From the NCBI GenBank assembly GCA_964650485.1, contig CAZYTX010000001.1, positions 62,001-126,000 of the forward strand: a DNA stretch of 64,000 nt, in the 5' to 3' direction. The translations under genes were made by a program, and so were the position numbers. Below, piece after piece: positions 52,635-60,989 of this stretch. Each line of letters starts with the position of its first letter. The stretch's first letter is position 1. Under the pieces are notes generated by a model. That model did no database searches and had not been told where the DNA came from. It was given only the letters and a program-made list of their open reading frames with translations. Source of the DNA: CAZYTX01 sp964650485. GTDB lineage: Bacteria; RBG-13-61-14; DATKZS01.

Positions 52635-53249
52635 TTACTCTCGCGGCTTTGTCGCCCGGATTTCAGCATTGGCTATCACGCTCTCCGCGCCGATCCCGGG
52701 CGCCCGTTGTTTTATGAACTCTCTGCTCATGCCCGTCTTCTTCTGGTGTGCCACTGCTACAGGGAGGATGAACTCTCCCTTGAGGGAGAACATGACCACC
52801 ACGGTGAAAAGAAGCGCTATCAGGGTGGCAGGGCTTATCCTGGGTATGAACTTCTGGTGATACCACTGCTTGTCATTCAGCTTATTAAGGGAGAAGCGCG
52901 TGACTATACCTGCGATAAAAGGTATGCCCAGGTATATGAACACGCTTTTTGCTATCTCGCCCATGGTCACGTCAACCACGGTGCCGGAAAGGCCGAACAG
53001 GGGCGGCAGCACGGTAATGATTACCCAGGCGTATACCGAGTATAAAAGCACCTGGAACACGGAGTCGAATGCCACCAGCCCGGCGGCGTACTCGGGGCCC
53101 CCCTCGGCAAGGTCGTTCCACACTATCACCATGGCGATGCACCGGGCCAGGCCGATCATGATGAGGCCAACCATCCACAAGGCAAGGAAATGGTCCAGGA
53201 GAGAAAGCCTTTGCACGGTGGCGGCCGCTGTTGCCTTGTGGCTGTCCAT
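52635..53249 (-). pseudogene. Internally deleted arsenite permease (Acr3 family)
   Basis: A 204-residue frame. The first ~24 residues (LSLLDHFLALW) match the start of Acr3 permeases. The sequence then jumps directly to the segment MVGLIMIGLARCIAMVIVWNDL, normally about 90 residues further on, so helices 1-3 are missing. It continues well (FGLSGTVVDVTMGEIAKSVF, SPATLIALLFTVVVMFSLKG) and then turns into unrelated sequence (from LPVAVAHQKK) so that about 100 C-terminal residues are lost. The essential Cys in ARCIAM is retained. The product cannot be a working transporter. It follows arsR by 12 bases. Confidence 0.8.
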
Positions 53250-53261
53250 AAAGCATCTCCA

Positions 53262-53651
53262 TCACGCTTTCATTTCCCGCAGGGACATGGCGGCCCGGGA
53301 ATGCTCGTCCGCTATACAGCACACCCCCTCGTTGAGGCAGGAGAGCATGGAGAGAAGGCAGGGCAGCTTGATACGGTAGTACACGTGAAGCCCCTCCTTC
53401 CTGGCGCCGAGCAGCCCGGCATTGCGCATCAACGCAAGGTGCCGCGAGGTGTTGGCCTCCTTGGCGCCCAGCTCCTCTGCAAGACGACCCGCGGTCTTCT
53501 CACCCTCGGAAAGGGACTCGAACATGGAAATGCGGGCAGGATGGGCGAGCGCCTTTAAAATGGCCGCCTTGTTCGCGGCCGCTGCCCCCGGCCGGGGCTT
53601 CCCGGGCTTTTTTTGAATGGACCGTTCCCTCTTACTTTTCTTTGGAGCCAT
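53262..53651 (-). CDS. arsR: ArsR-family transcriptional regulator
   Basis: 129 residues. After a basic N-terminal tail of ~25 residues comes the winged helix: ILKALAHPARISMFESLSEG, LAEELGAKEANTSRHLALMRNAG as recognition region and GLHVYYRIKLPCLLSML. Cysteines are found near the C-terminus (LPCLL, SCLNEGVCC), which could bind arsenite or another metalloid. GGAGGAAG precedes its ATG. Its target is the adjacent acr3, now deleted, so it may regulate only itself. Confidence 0.87.
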   Translation of the reverse strand: MAPKKSKRERSIQKKPGKPRPGAAAANKAAILKALAHPARISMFESLSEGEKTAGRLAEELGAKEANTSRHLALMRNAGLLGARKEGLHVYYRIKLPCLLSMLSCLNEGVCCIADEHSRAAMSLREMKA

Positions 53652-53666
53652 CTCTTCCTCCGTTCT

Positions 53667-53695
53667 ATTATACTAATTAGTAAAACAGTCTATGA
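53667..53695 (-). promoter_or_regulatory. arsR promoter with palindromic operator
   Basis: On the minus strand TATAAT (53672-53667) lies 16 bases before the arsR ATG, with a weak -35 (TTCATA, about 53696-53691). The perfect 12-base palindrome TACTAATTAGTA (53671-53682) overlaps the -10 and is a good candidate ArsR operator. Confidence 0.6.
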
Positions 53696-53706
53696 AGCAG
53701 GCCGTG

Positions 53707-54708
53707 TCAAGCCGTCCACCTCATGAGGAAGGCCCCCCAGGTGAATCCGGACCCGAAGGATGCGCAAATGAGCAGGTCGTCTTTTTTCAGTCTTCCCTCC
53801 TGCCTGGCCTCGTGGATGCCAATTGGTATAGTGGCCGCGGTGGTGTTGGCGTAGCGGTCTATGTTGGAGATCACCTTCTCGTCGGAAAGCCCCATCTTGG
53901 AGGCCACCATCCGGGTGATGCGCTCGTTTGCCTGGTGGGGCACGAACAGGGAGAGCTCGTCCCTGCCGTGGCCGGTGGCCTGGAGCACCTCGTCCATGGC
54001 CTCGCAGAACCTGTTTATGGCGTGCCTGAACACCGCCTTGCCGTCCATAATGGGGAACACCTCTCCGTTCTCGATCATCTCGGGCGTGATCCTGGGCGTA
54101 CGGTCGCAGCGCGGCGCGGGTGTCCACAGCTTGTCATAGTTCTCGCCCTGCGCGTGCAGGGAAAAACCCAGCACCCCCTGGTCCTCTTTCTCTGCCGGTC
54201 CCATGACCACAGCCCCGGCGCCGTCCCCGAACAGCACCGTCACCCCCCTGCCACGGTTGTTGAACTCGATCCCGCATGAGTGGTTCTCCGCTCCGATCAC
54301 GAGTATGCGCTCGCATGCCCCGGTCTTTATGAACTGGTCGGCTATGGCCACCCCGTAGATAAAGCCAGTGCACTGCTGCCTTATGTCCAGGGCCGGAATA
54401 GTGCCAAACTCCATCTTGGTCTGGAGCATGCATCCTGAACCCGGAAAATACACGTCGGGCGAGAGGGTGGCGAATATGATCATGTCTATGTCTGAGTTTT
54501 CAAGCCCCGCGTCCGCTATGGCCGCTTCCGAGGCCGGCTTTGCAAGGTCAGCGGGGCCGATGCCGTCTCCGGCGTAGCGGCGCTCTCGTATTCCCGTGCG
54601 CTCCCTGATCCACTCGTCCGATGTGTCCATGATCTGTGCAAGGTCGTCGTTGGTGACCACCTTCTCGGGCACGTAAAACCCGGTGCCCAAAATGGTCGAG
54701 TTCCTCAT
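53707..54708 (-). CDS. fabH: 3-Oxoacyl-ACP synthase III (FabH-like)
   Basis: 333 residues, the normal length. Catalytic triad: C113 in DIRQQCTGF, H258 in FVPHQANERI and N288 in IDRYANTTAA. N-terminal ILGTGFYVPEKVVTNDDLAQ and GIRERRYA are standard. It condenses an acyl-CoA with malonyl-ACP to start fatty acid synthesis; related enzymes start secondary products. It is not with other fab genes here and stands upstream of arsR on the same strand, so the role as main FabH is not certain. Confidence 0.9.
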   Translation of the reverse strand: MRNSTILGTGFYVPEKVVTNDDLAQIMDTSDEWIRERTGIRERRYAGDGIGPADLAKPASEAAIADAGLENSDIDMIIFATLSPDVYFPGSGCMLQTKMEFGTIPALDIRQQCTGFIYGVAIADQFIKTGACERILVIGAENHSCGIEFNNRGRGVTVLFGDGAGAVVMGPAEKEDQGVLGFSLHAQGENYDKLWTPAPRCDRTPRITPEMIENGEVFPIMDGKAVFRHAINRFCEAMDEVLQATGHGRDELSLFVPHQANERITRMVASKMGLSDEKVISNIDRYANTTAATIPIGIHEARQEGRLKKDDLLICASFGSGFTWGAFLMRWTA

Positions 54709-54777
54709 GATATGCCGCTCCCCTTTGATTTATCTCAATAAGATTTCCACAAGATATTAGCTTTTAAGAGAAAAGAG

Positions 54778-55533
54778 TCAAGTGCGCCTGACAGGTCGGA
54801 TGACCACGGTGTCGGTAAGAGAGTCGTGGAACATGGCGTCCTGCTCGATCATCTTGGCCCAGCCAGAGCGCGGTTCCTGGAACACCATGGGTATGAACCC
54901 TATGGGCACCACGTACATGGTGAAGAAATATAGCGCGCTCCTGAGCACGCTTTTGAAAAATCCGATCCTGTCCGTGCCGTCTTTCAGCAGAACCTTCAAC
55001 CCCATGAGGAGCTTGCCCGGGGTCCGGCCGGATAAGTAAACGAACAGGGAATGAAAGAGTATAAAGATCACCGCCACGGCCGCGATCTTCACCACGGTGA
55101 AAAAGCTAAGTCCCTGCACCTCCTCCTCGGCCATCTCCACCGCGGGCGCGGAAATGCCCGCCTCCAGGGCGTCAATCCCCATGATGGCTAGATATGAAAG
55201 GCCTGCGATGATTAAAAGGTCCACCAGGAAGGCGATGATCCTGGGGCCTATGGCCGCGGGGTCCCCTGCCCTTTCGAGGTTTTGGGCCGCGGCCTCGCTG
55301 GTGAGCGCGGCCCCGCAAGAACCGCAGTGGTCCGGGAGCGGCAGCTCCTGCTCGGCCCCGCACACCGCGCAGAAGCGGGCCATGCCCCGCACCGCCTCGG
55401 TATCCGCCGGCCTGTCCCCGAACACCTTTGACATCATGCAGGGCGCGGTCACCACTATCCCCCTGGCCTCGGCTATGACCCGGCCCGGCTTCTTCTTCTC
55501 GCCGCATATCTGGCAGTATTTCCCTATGGTCAT
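54778..55533 (-). CDS. RDD family membrane protein with Cys-rich N-terminus
   Basis: 251 residues. The N-terminal 85 residues contain CxxC pairs (CQICG, FCAVCG, HCGSCG), suggesting a zinc ribbon. The RDD domain follows: GPRIIAFLVDLLIIAGLSYL as the first helix with R and D, then FHSLFVYLSGRTPGKLLMGL and a helix containing FTMYVVPIGFIPMVF. RDD proteins are small membrane proteins of mostly unknown, possibly transport, role. It follows the GPH transporter by 2 bases in the same operon. Confidence 0.85.
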   Translation of the reverse strand: MTIGKYCQICGEKKKPGRVIAEARGIVVTAPCMMSKVFGDRPADTEAVRGMARFCAVCGAEQELPLPDHCGSCGAALTSEAAAQNLERAGDPAAIGPRIIAFLVDLLIIAGLSYLAIMGIDALEAGISAPAVEMAEEEVQGLSFFTVVKIAAVAVIFILFHSLFVYLSGRTPGKLLMGLKVLLKDGTDRIGFFKSVLRSALYFFTMYVVPIGFIPMVFQEPRSGWAKMIEQDAMFHDSLTDTVVIRPVRRT

Positions 55534-55535
55534 GG

Positions 55536-56888
55536 CTACTTCTCGATCGGGTAGGGCCTGTAAATAAGGTAGGCCACGAGCGCAACGGCCGCACTCACCC
55601 AGAACCCGGTTAAAATCCCAAGGGAAAAGTCCGGGGTGTTAAAGAGCGCGAAGTTTATTGCTATCACCACCGGGGCCAGCCCCGCGGCGAACTTGGTGAT
55701 AAGCCCCTCGATGCCGTTGTACATGGCCTCCCTCCTGAACCCGGTGATCTTCTCGTCAAAGTCCATGATGTCCGTTATCATCACCCGCTGCAGCACCAGG
55801 AAAGCCGCGGCCCCCGGCGCCAGCAGGGCAAAGCAGGCAATGGCCGCTACCAGCCTGAGGCCTGCGCTGTAGATGGGCAGCACCGGAAGTATCACCCCGA
55901 TGGGCAAGAGCACCGCGAAAGACAAGAGCCCCACAGAGAACACCTTCTTCTTGCCGTAGCGGTTGGACGCGGAGATGATAAGCGGGAAGAAGAGCACCGC
56001 GCCCACTATGATGGCCGCCTGCACCGGCCCGGCCATGCCCTCGCCCATGTACACGAACGCGGGCACGAAAAATGGCAGCAGCCCAAGGATCACGTCCACC
56101 AGAAGCCGCAGCAGTGCGATCATCACCAGGTAGTGCGGGTAGGTCGGGTTCTTCAGGGTCTCCCGGGCCGCCCGGTAGAAATTAAAGGTGACCTCCTTGG
56201 CCGCCAGGTGCGGCTTCTCCTTTATAAACCACCAGGTGAGCCAGAATAGCACCAGGGTGGCTACAGCCCCCACCACGCCCGAAAACTTGTACCCGTCAGC
56301 CAGCTTGAAGACCCCGAGGTCAACGCCCTCTTCGAAACCCTCGATGGCGAAACCCACGCCCAGGGTGGCCAGGATAATGCCCGTGACCTGGAACACCGCC
56401 TGCCAGCCCCCAACGTAGAGCCGCTCCTCGTTGCCGGGCGCCACCTCGGGCAGCAAAGAGAGGTGGGGCGCCACCACGATTGTGTATGCCAGCCAGAACA
56501 CCAAAAGGTTCCCGGCCAGCCACACGTTGTTGGCCATGGAGGGATGGTCCGTGAGCGGGAACCACATGAGGGCCATGGTCACTGCGATAAAGGGGGTCCC
56601 GAAGATGATGTAGGGGATGCGCCGGCCCCACCGGCTCCGGGTCCGGTCCGAGAAGAATCCCACCAGCGGGTCGGACACGCTGTCCATGAGCCTGCCAAGA
56701 AACTGAACAAGTACGAACGCGCCCAGGCTCATGTAGGCGACCCCTGTGCCCCCGCCCTTGATGTAGAAGTACATGAGCCAGCTTGTTATCAGGATGGGGC
56801 TGAACTCAGCGGGCAGCACGCCCGCAGAGTAGCAAAGCGTCTGCCAGAAGGTGAGGTTCCATAGCTTCTTGTCACTATTGTCAGCCAT
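55536..56888 (-). CDS. GPH-family MFS sugar:cation symporter
   Basis: 450 residues with about 12 membrane helices. The motif DPLVGFFSDRTRSRWGRRIPYI between helices 2 and 3 is the hallmark of the glycoside-pentoside-hexuronide:cation symporter family (MelB/XylP type). Other helices include LVFWLAYTIVVAPHLSLLPE and ASNRYGKKKVFSVGLL. It should import a sugar or glycoside with Na+ or H+; the substrate is unknown, and no glycosidase is adjacent. Confidence 0.87.
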   Translation of the reverse strand: MADNSDKKLWNLTFWQTLCYSAGVLPAEFSPILITSWLMYFYIKGGGTGVAYMSLGAFVLVQFLGRLMDSVSDPLVGFFSDRTRSRWGRRIPYIIFGTPFIAVTMALMWFPLTDHPSMANNVWLAGNLLVFWLAYTIVVAPHLSLLPEVAPGNEERLYVGGWQAVFQVTGIILATLGVGFAIEGFEEGVDLGVFKLADGYKFSGVVGAVATLVLFWLTWWFIKEKPHLAAKEVTFNFYRAARETLKNPTYPHYLVMIALLRLLVDVILGLLPFFVPAFVYMGEGMAGPVQAAIIVGAVLFFPLIISASNRYGKKKVFSVGLLSFAVLLPIGVILPVLPIYSAGLRLVAAIACFALLAPGAAAFLVLQRVMITDIMDFDEKITGFRREAMYNGIEGLITKFAAGLAPVVIAINFALFNTPDFSLGILTGFWVSAAVALVAYLIYRPYPIEK

Positions 56889-56970
56889 GCCCCGCAGCCC
56901 GAAAGGACGGAAAAATAAAGCGAGGCTAACTATAGGAAACTAAAAGCCCTGTGTCAACATCCCGGGTGGA

Positions 56971-56996
56971 CCATACGGTTGCCTGCAACCGTGTGG
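56971..56996. terminator. 11-bp hairpin between the GPH transporter and the 57155 gene
   Basis: CCATACGGTTG (56971-56981) pairs with CAACCGTGTGG (56986-56996), 11 bp including one G-T pair, loop CCTG. It lies about 160 bases after the stop of the minus-strand 57155 gene. No T-run follows on either strand. The rest of 56889-57154 contains nothing else I can support. Confidence 0.4.
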
Positions 56997-57154
56997 GGCA
57001 TGGCCATGTGTTATTTTAGGTGTGAGGTTTGAGTGGTGAGAGTTGAGTTTTATGTCGCCCTTTCAGGGATCTAATATGTTTTTTCGCATTTTCCCTTTTT
57101 GCCCCTAAGGGGTATAATCCAGGGCAAGGGTGCAGCCCGCCGCCCCGGGTATAT

Positions 57155-58123
57155 CTATTTAAGGAATCCCTGCTTCCGGAGCTGCTTGAACAGGCGGTAG
57201 CCGGTGTAGAAGCTGAACCGGGACCGCTTTTCAGGGACCTGGAGCTTGATCCCGTGGGTGCGTTCGAGCTTTCCGGCCATCTGGTCCATCCAGTTGTCCA
57301 CGGTGATGACCAGCTTGGGCCATCTATACATTGAGCGGCGCTTGCTCCTTCTAATGAAACTCTTTGCCTGCAGCGGCGATATGCCCGGTCCCTTTTCGGT
57401 CCGCTGAATCCTGCCGTCACGGGTCTCGCGCACCGCGTCCTCCTGGAAGAGCCTCTCCAGTATCTTCCCGTACACGGTGTAATAATAATCCTCGCCCGCC
57501 TGGAAGAGCTGGTCCACTCTTGTGTGGTCCTCCATACGCATCTCCGCAATGTATGAGAGCCGCATGGCCAGCTTATAAAGCGAGGGCCTGTCCATGGGCT
57601 CGTCCATGTAGGCCACAGCATAGCGCATTACCAGCTCTGTAGCGGATGCCAGCCCCTTCACCACCATCTTCCTTGCGTCTTCGTCACGGGCGTACACGCA
57701 AGCCACGCGCTTTGACAGCCTCCCCATCACGTATATGTCCGGGGCCCCCTCGTGGGTCAGCCTCTCAAAATGCTTCTTCGAGAGCAAGTAGAACTTGCCG
57801 TCCACAGTGCCTTGGTCCGGCATCTCGACCTCGGTGTGGTACAGGTCAGGCGGGACCACCTTGTGCAGGAGTCTCTTGGCCGCGTTGCCGGTTGCCTTGT
57901 AAGAGTCCAGGATCACGAAGAAGTCCCGGAAGCTCGAGTCCTTCCTGGTCACCTCGCTCAGAAAAGACCCGTAAAGGATGATCGCAGCCACGCTGTCGCC
58001 GAACTTATCCTGGAAGTGGCGGATAAAAGCCTGCAGCTCAGGGTCGTGTCCCAGTTCCTGCATCCTCCGCGAGAATGAAACTTCGTGATCAACGTCCCGG
58101 AGTATTGGTGCGGCTGCCGTCAT
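57155..58123 (-). CDS. Nucleotidyltransferase-fold-like protein of unknown function
   Basis: 322 residues. A segment near residue 47 (AAIILYGSFLSEVTRKDSSF followed by RDFFVIL) has the GS...D pattern of polymerase-beta-type nucleotidyltransferases, but with DFF instead of DxD. This spacing somewhat recalls the CDP-diacylglycerol synthase Tam41. The C-terminal 150 residues are basic and helical (SFIRRSKRRSMYRWPKL, TGYRLFKQLRKQGFLK). No signal peptide or membrane segment. The context gives no hint. I do not recognise the family with certainty. Confidence 0.55.
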   Translation of the reverse strand: MTAAAPILRDVDHEVSFSRRMQELGHDPELQAFIRHFQDKFGDSVAAIILYGSFLSEVTRKDSSFRDFFVILDSYKATGNAAKRLLHKVVPPDLYHTEVEMPDQGTVDGKFYLLSKKHFERLTHEGAPDIYVMGRLSKRVACVYARDEDARKMVVKGLASATELVMRYAVAYMDEPMDRPSLYKLAMRLSYIAEMRMEDHTRVDQLFQAGEDYYYTVYGKILERLFQEDAVRETRDGRIQRTEKGPGISPLQAKSFIRRSKRRSMYRWPKLVITVDNWMDQMAGKLERTHGIKLQVPEKRSRFSFYTGYRLFKQLRKQGFLK

Positions 58124-58345
58124 ATTTTGCCTCCTCTCAAACCTTGTACATGCAAGCGCTTATGATTGCGCTCACCTTCTTATATAAAAAATGTAAGCAG
58201 CCTTATAAATTTTTCAAACGAAAATCCCGGCCGACACCTGGACCCCCTTGCTTTCATTATTTTTACAAGCTATACATTTGCCTTGCACCCGGGATATGAT
58301 GTCATAAAACGCCAAGCCGCCGAGGATGCCAAGGTCGCCAAGAAT

Positions 58346-60772
58346 ATGAAAGTTAAAAACCGCTACTCATACTTATGGCTCTTGACCACTTTATTGCTGG
58401 TCCTGGCCTTCTTTTACCCGGTTTTCAAGAAGACCTTCATCTTCCGCGACGCTTTCAACCTCTTCTACCCTTACAAGGCAGTGCAGTCCCCGCAGCTCCG
58501 TGATTTCAACGTGCTTGCCTGGAACCACCTCCAGAACATGGGCCAGTCATTCGTGGGCGAGCTGGCAAGCTCCTGGTTTTATCCTGGCAATGTCCTTTTC
58601 ATGCTCTTTCCCCTGGAGCCTGCTTTCAGGTTGTTCATCATCGTCCATTTCCTGCTGGCTGCATGCTTCATGTGGCTGCTTCTCAGGCACGTGAAGATAA
58701 GCCCGGAAGCTTCTGCCGGCGGTGCGCTGGCCTATACCCTTTCCGGGTACCTTTTGACCCAGAACGGCATGCCGGACATGCTGGCCACCGGGGCCTGGCT
58801 TGCAGGTTCCGTGTATTTCCTGGAGAGGTGGTATGCGAGGAGGTGTTTCCTGTGGTTCTCCTTGCTGAGCGCCTCCCTTGCCATGCCTTTTCTCGCGGGC
58901 CGGGCCGAGGGAGTGCTTATAAACGGGTTTGTCGTGCTCGGCTGGGTCACGGTCCGGCCTGGCACGCATGCGGGTGCCGGGGACAGGGCCCGGGCATTGC
59001 TTGTGCTCTTCGCTGCCCTGGTGACCGCTCTTCTCCTCGGCATGGTGCAGTTCCTTCCAAGCCTGGAGCTCGGCAGGATCAGCATCAAGGGCCACGGCTT
59101 CACAAAAGAGGTGGCCACATTGTGGTCCCTCCACCCTTTGCGGCTCGTCGAGTTCCTGCTCCCGTCTCCATGGGGCAGGTTCTGGCCAGAGCAGAACTAC
59201 GCCGGCCGCGAGCTTACCGGCTGGGCAGGGCATTACCCCTTTACCCTAAGCCTCTACATGGGGCTGCCCATCCTGGCCTGCGCTGCCGCGGCATTCCTGC
59301 GCGCGAGGCGGCGGGCCGGGCTCGCGGTCTTTTTCGCGCTGGCTCTTGCAGTGATCTTCAGCACGGGAAGGCACGGGGGACTGTATTACGCTGCATACGA
59401 GCTTGTCCCACTCTTGCGCGTGTTCCGCTACCCGGAGAAGTACATGCTCATCGCCCTGTTCATTGTGGCCGTGAGCGGGGCCCGGGGCATGGACCATGTT
59501 ATCGAGCGATTGCAGGCCGGCCCGGCGAGGGGCGGGTTCAAGGCGCTCGCAGCGGCCGCTGCAGCGGTCGCAGTCGCCATGATCGCGGTCTACTTCTTGC
59601 CCGTGCCCGAGCCTTTTGCAGAGGCGTACTCTAAAGGGTGGAGCGCTGCCCCCCTTCCTCGCGACTTTTTCGACGGACAGGTTATCCATGCACTGGCTGT
59701 GGTGCTTGCAATGACGGTATGCGGGGCTGTGCTTTCATTGATAAGGGTCCGCTCGCTCACCGGGCTTTTCCTGGTGGCGTTGGTCTTTGCTGACCTGTAC
59801 GCCGCAAACAAATGGATAGTGCCTTATGACGAACCCGGGATATACAGTACCGAGCCCGCGGCCCTGGAGATCATCCGAGAGCACGCAAGTAAAAATTACC
59901 CGGGATCCTTCGATAAACACGGCGCCCCCGCGGCCGGGTCCTTCCGGGTATTCCACCAGCCGGTGCGGCCCGCGGAGGCCTCGTACGCCGTGATAAAGGG
60001 AAAGACCCGGATCGAAAAGCTGCGCCGGCTGCAGGTGCACACACTCTCTCCTAACCTGAACTTCCTGCACGGGGTGGAGGAGCTCACAGGCTACTCTGCC
60101 GCGGTCACAAAGGACTTCCACAGGTTAATGAGCCAGGGGCTTTCGAGCACGAGCTTAAAGCTCTTTAACGTGCGCTACGCGGTCTCGCCCTCGCTCGCAT
60201 CAGCAAAAAGTCCGGGCCTTGTAAAAGCAGGATCGCGGCATGACCTGGGCCTTCAGGTGTACGAAGTCCCCGAGGCCTTACCCAGGGCGTACCTGGTGGG
60301 CAGGAGCATGCGGGTTGCGGACCCCATGGAGCGACTGGGTTTACTGGAAAAAGTTGACTTTAAAAAGACCGTGCTACTCGAGGACCACCCGCTCCTTCCG
60401 ACCGAGGCTTCAGAGGCCGGGCTTTCATTGACCCCCGTTGAGATAGTCTCCTACAAACCGGAGCAGATAGAAATTCATACCCGTGCTCAAGTGCCCGCCT
60501 TTCTGGTGCTCTCTGACCTGTACTTCCCGGGCTGGCGTGCGGAGGTGGACAGCAAAAGCGCGCCCGTGTTTCGCGCCAACTTCCTGGTGCGGGCCGTTCA
60601 CCTCGCAGCGGGCGATCACAAGGTGGTCTTCATGTACCGGCCCGGAATGTACCTCGCCGGCCTGGCCGTCTCCTCATGTACTTTGGCAATAATGCTTATA
60701 CTTATAGGCATGGAAACGTACAAGAGAAAGGCGGACAAAAAAGGCGTATTGCAATCATGTCTTCACATTTAA
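58346..60772 (+). CDS. YfhO-like multi-membrane-spanning protein
   Basis: 808 residues from ATG 58346, where the hydrophobic N-terminus starts (KVKNRYSYLWLLTTLLLVL); an earlier ATG at 58166 would add 60 residues of unlikely character read through low-GC intergenic sequence. About a dozen membrane helices in the first 550 residues are followed by a soluble C-terminal domain with FLVLSDLYFPGWRAEVDSKS, typical of the YfhO family, and a last helix near the end. YfhO-type proteins are GT-C-like glycosyltransferase candidates that modify cell-envelope polymers. The 222 bases before the start are A/T-rich without a recognisable gene. Confidence 0.75.
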   Translation: MKVKNRYSYLWLLTTLLLVLAFFYPVFKKTFIFRDAFNLFYPYKAVQSPQLRDFNVLAWNHLQNMGQSFVGELASSWFYPGNVLFMLFPLEPAFRLFIIVHFLLAACFMWLLLRHVKISPEASAGGALAYTLSGYLLTQNGMPDMLATGAWLAGSVYFLERWYARRCFLWFSLLSASLAMPFLAGRAEGVLINGFVVLGWVTVRPGTHAGAGDRARALLVLFAALVTALLLGMVQFLPSLELGRISIKGHGFTKEVATLWSLHPLRLVEFLLPSPWGRFWPEQNYAGRELTGWAGHYPFTLSLYMGLPILACAAAAFLRARRRAGLAVFFALALAVIFSTGRHGGLYYAAYELVPLLRVFRYPEKYMLIALFIVAVSGARGMDHVIERLQAGPARGGFKALAAAAAAVAVAMIAVYFLPVPEPFAEAYSKGWSAAPLPRDFFDGQVIHALAVVLAMTVCGAVLSLIRVRSLTGLFLVALVFADLYAANKWIVPYDEPGIYSTEPAALEIIREHASKNYPGSFDKHGAPAAGSFRVFHQPVRPAEASYAVIKGKTRIEKLRRLQVHTLSPNLNFLHGVEELTGYSAAVTKDFHRLMSQGLSSTSLKLFNVRYAVSPSLASAKSPGLVKAGSRHDLGLQVYEVPEALPRAYLVGRSMRVADPMERLGLLEKVDFKKTVLLEDHPLLPTEASEAGLSLTPVEIVSYKPEQIEIHTRAQVPAFLVLSDLYFPGWRAEVDSKSAPVFRANFLVRAVHLAAGDHKVVFMYRPGMYLAGLAVSSCTLAIMLILIGMETYKRKADKKGVLQSCLHI

Positions 60773-60931
60773 CATTTTGCAACGGTATTGGAGTAAGGCC
60801 TTCAACCCCTGTCGCCCAAAGCCCTCGAACCGATCGTAAAAGGCGGCAAGGAGCGCGTCCGCATCACGTCTGTTCTCAAAGCAGATGACAAACTCGTCCG
60901 CATAGCGAACAATGTAGACCTCGGACTTGGG
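60755..60931 (-). pseudogene. Reverse-transcriptase fragment (group II intron type)
   Basis: Reading the minus strand from an in-frame TAA at 60932-60934 down to TGA 60757-60755 gives about 58 codons containing VYIVRYADEFVICFENRRDA, the catalytic YADD region of group II intron reverse transcriptases, here with Glu for the second Asp, then LLAAFYDRFEGFG. There is no start codon, and neither the fingers nor the maturase domain is present. Its end overlaps the last 18 bases of the YfhO-like gene. This is a decayed mobile-element scrap. Confidence 0.7.
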
Positions 60932-60989
60932 TTAACAGGTCGGCCTCCCACCGACTGGGGACCTGAACAGCTTGCAGGACACAAAAAAC

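Noticed and set aside
58310..58344. Short imperfect repeats (GCCAAG/GCCGCC) before the YfhO-like gene
   Set aside because: Too short and degenerate to call a repeat family; possibly a common intergenic low-complexity motif.
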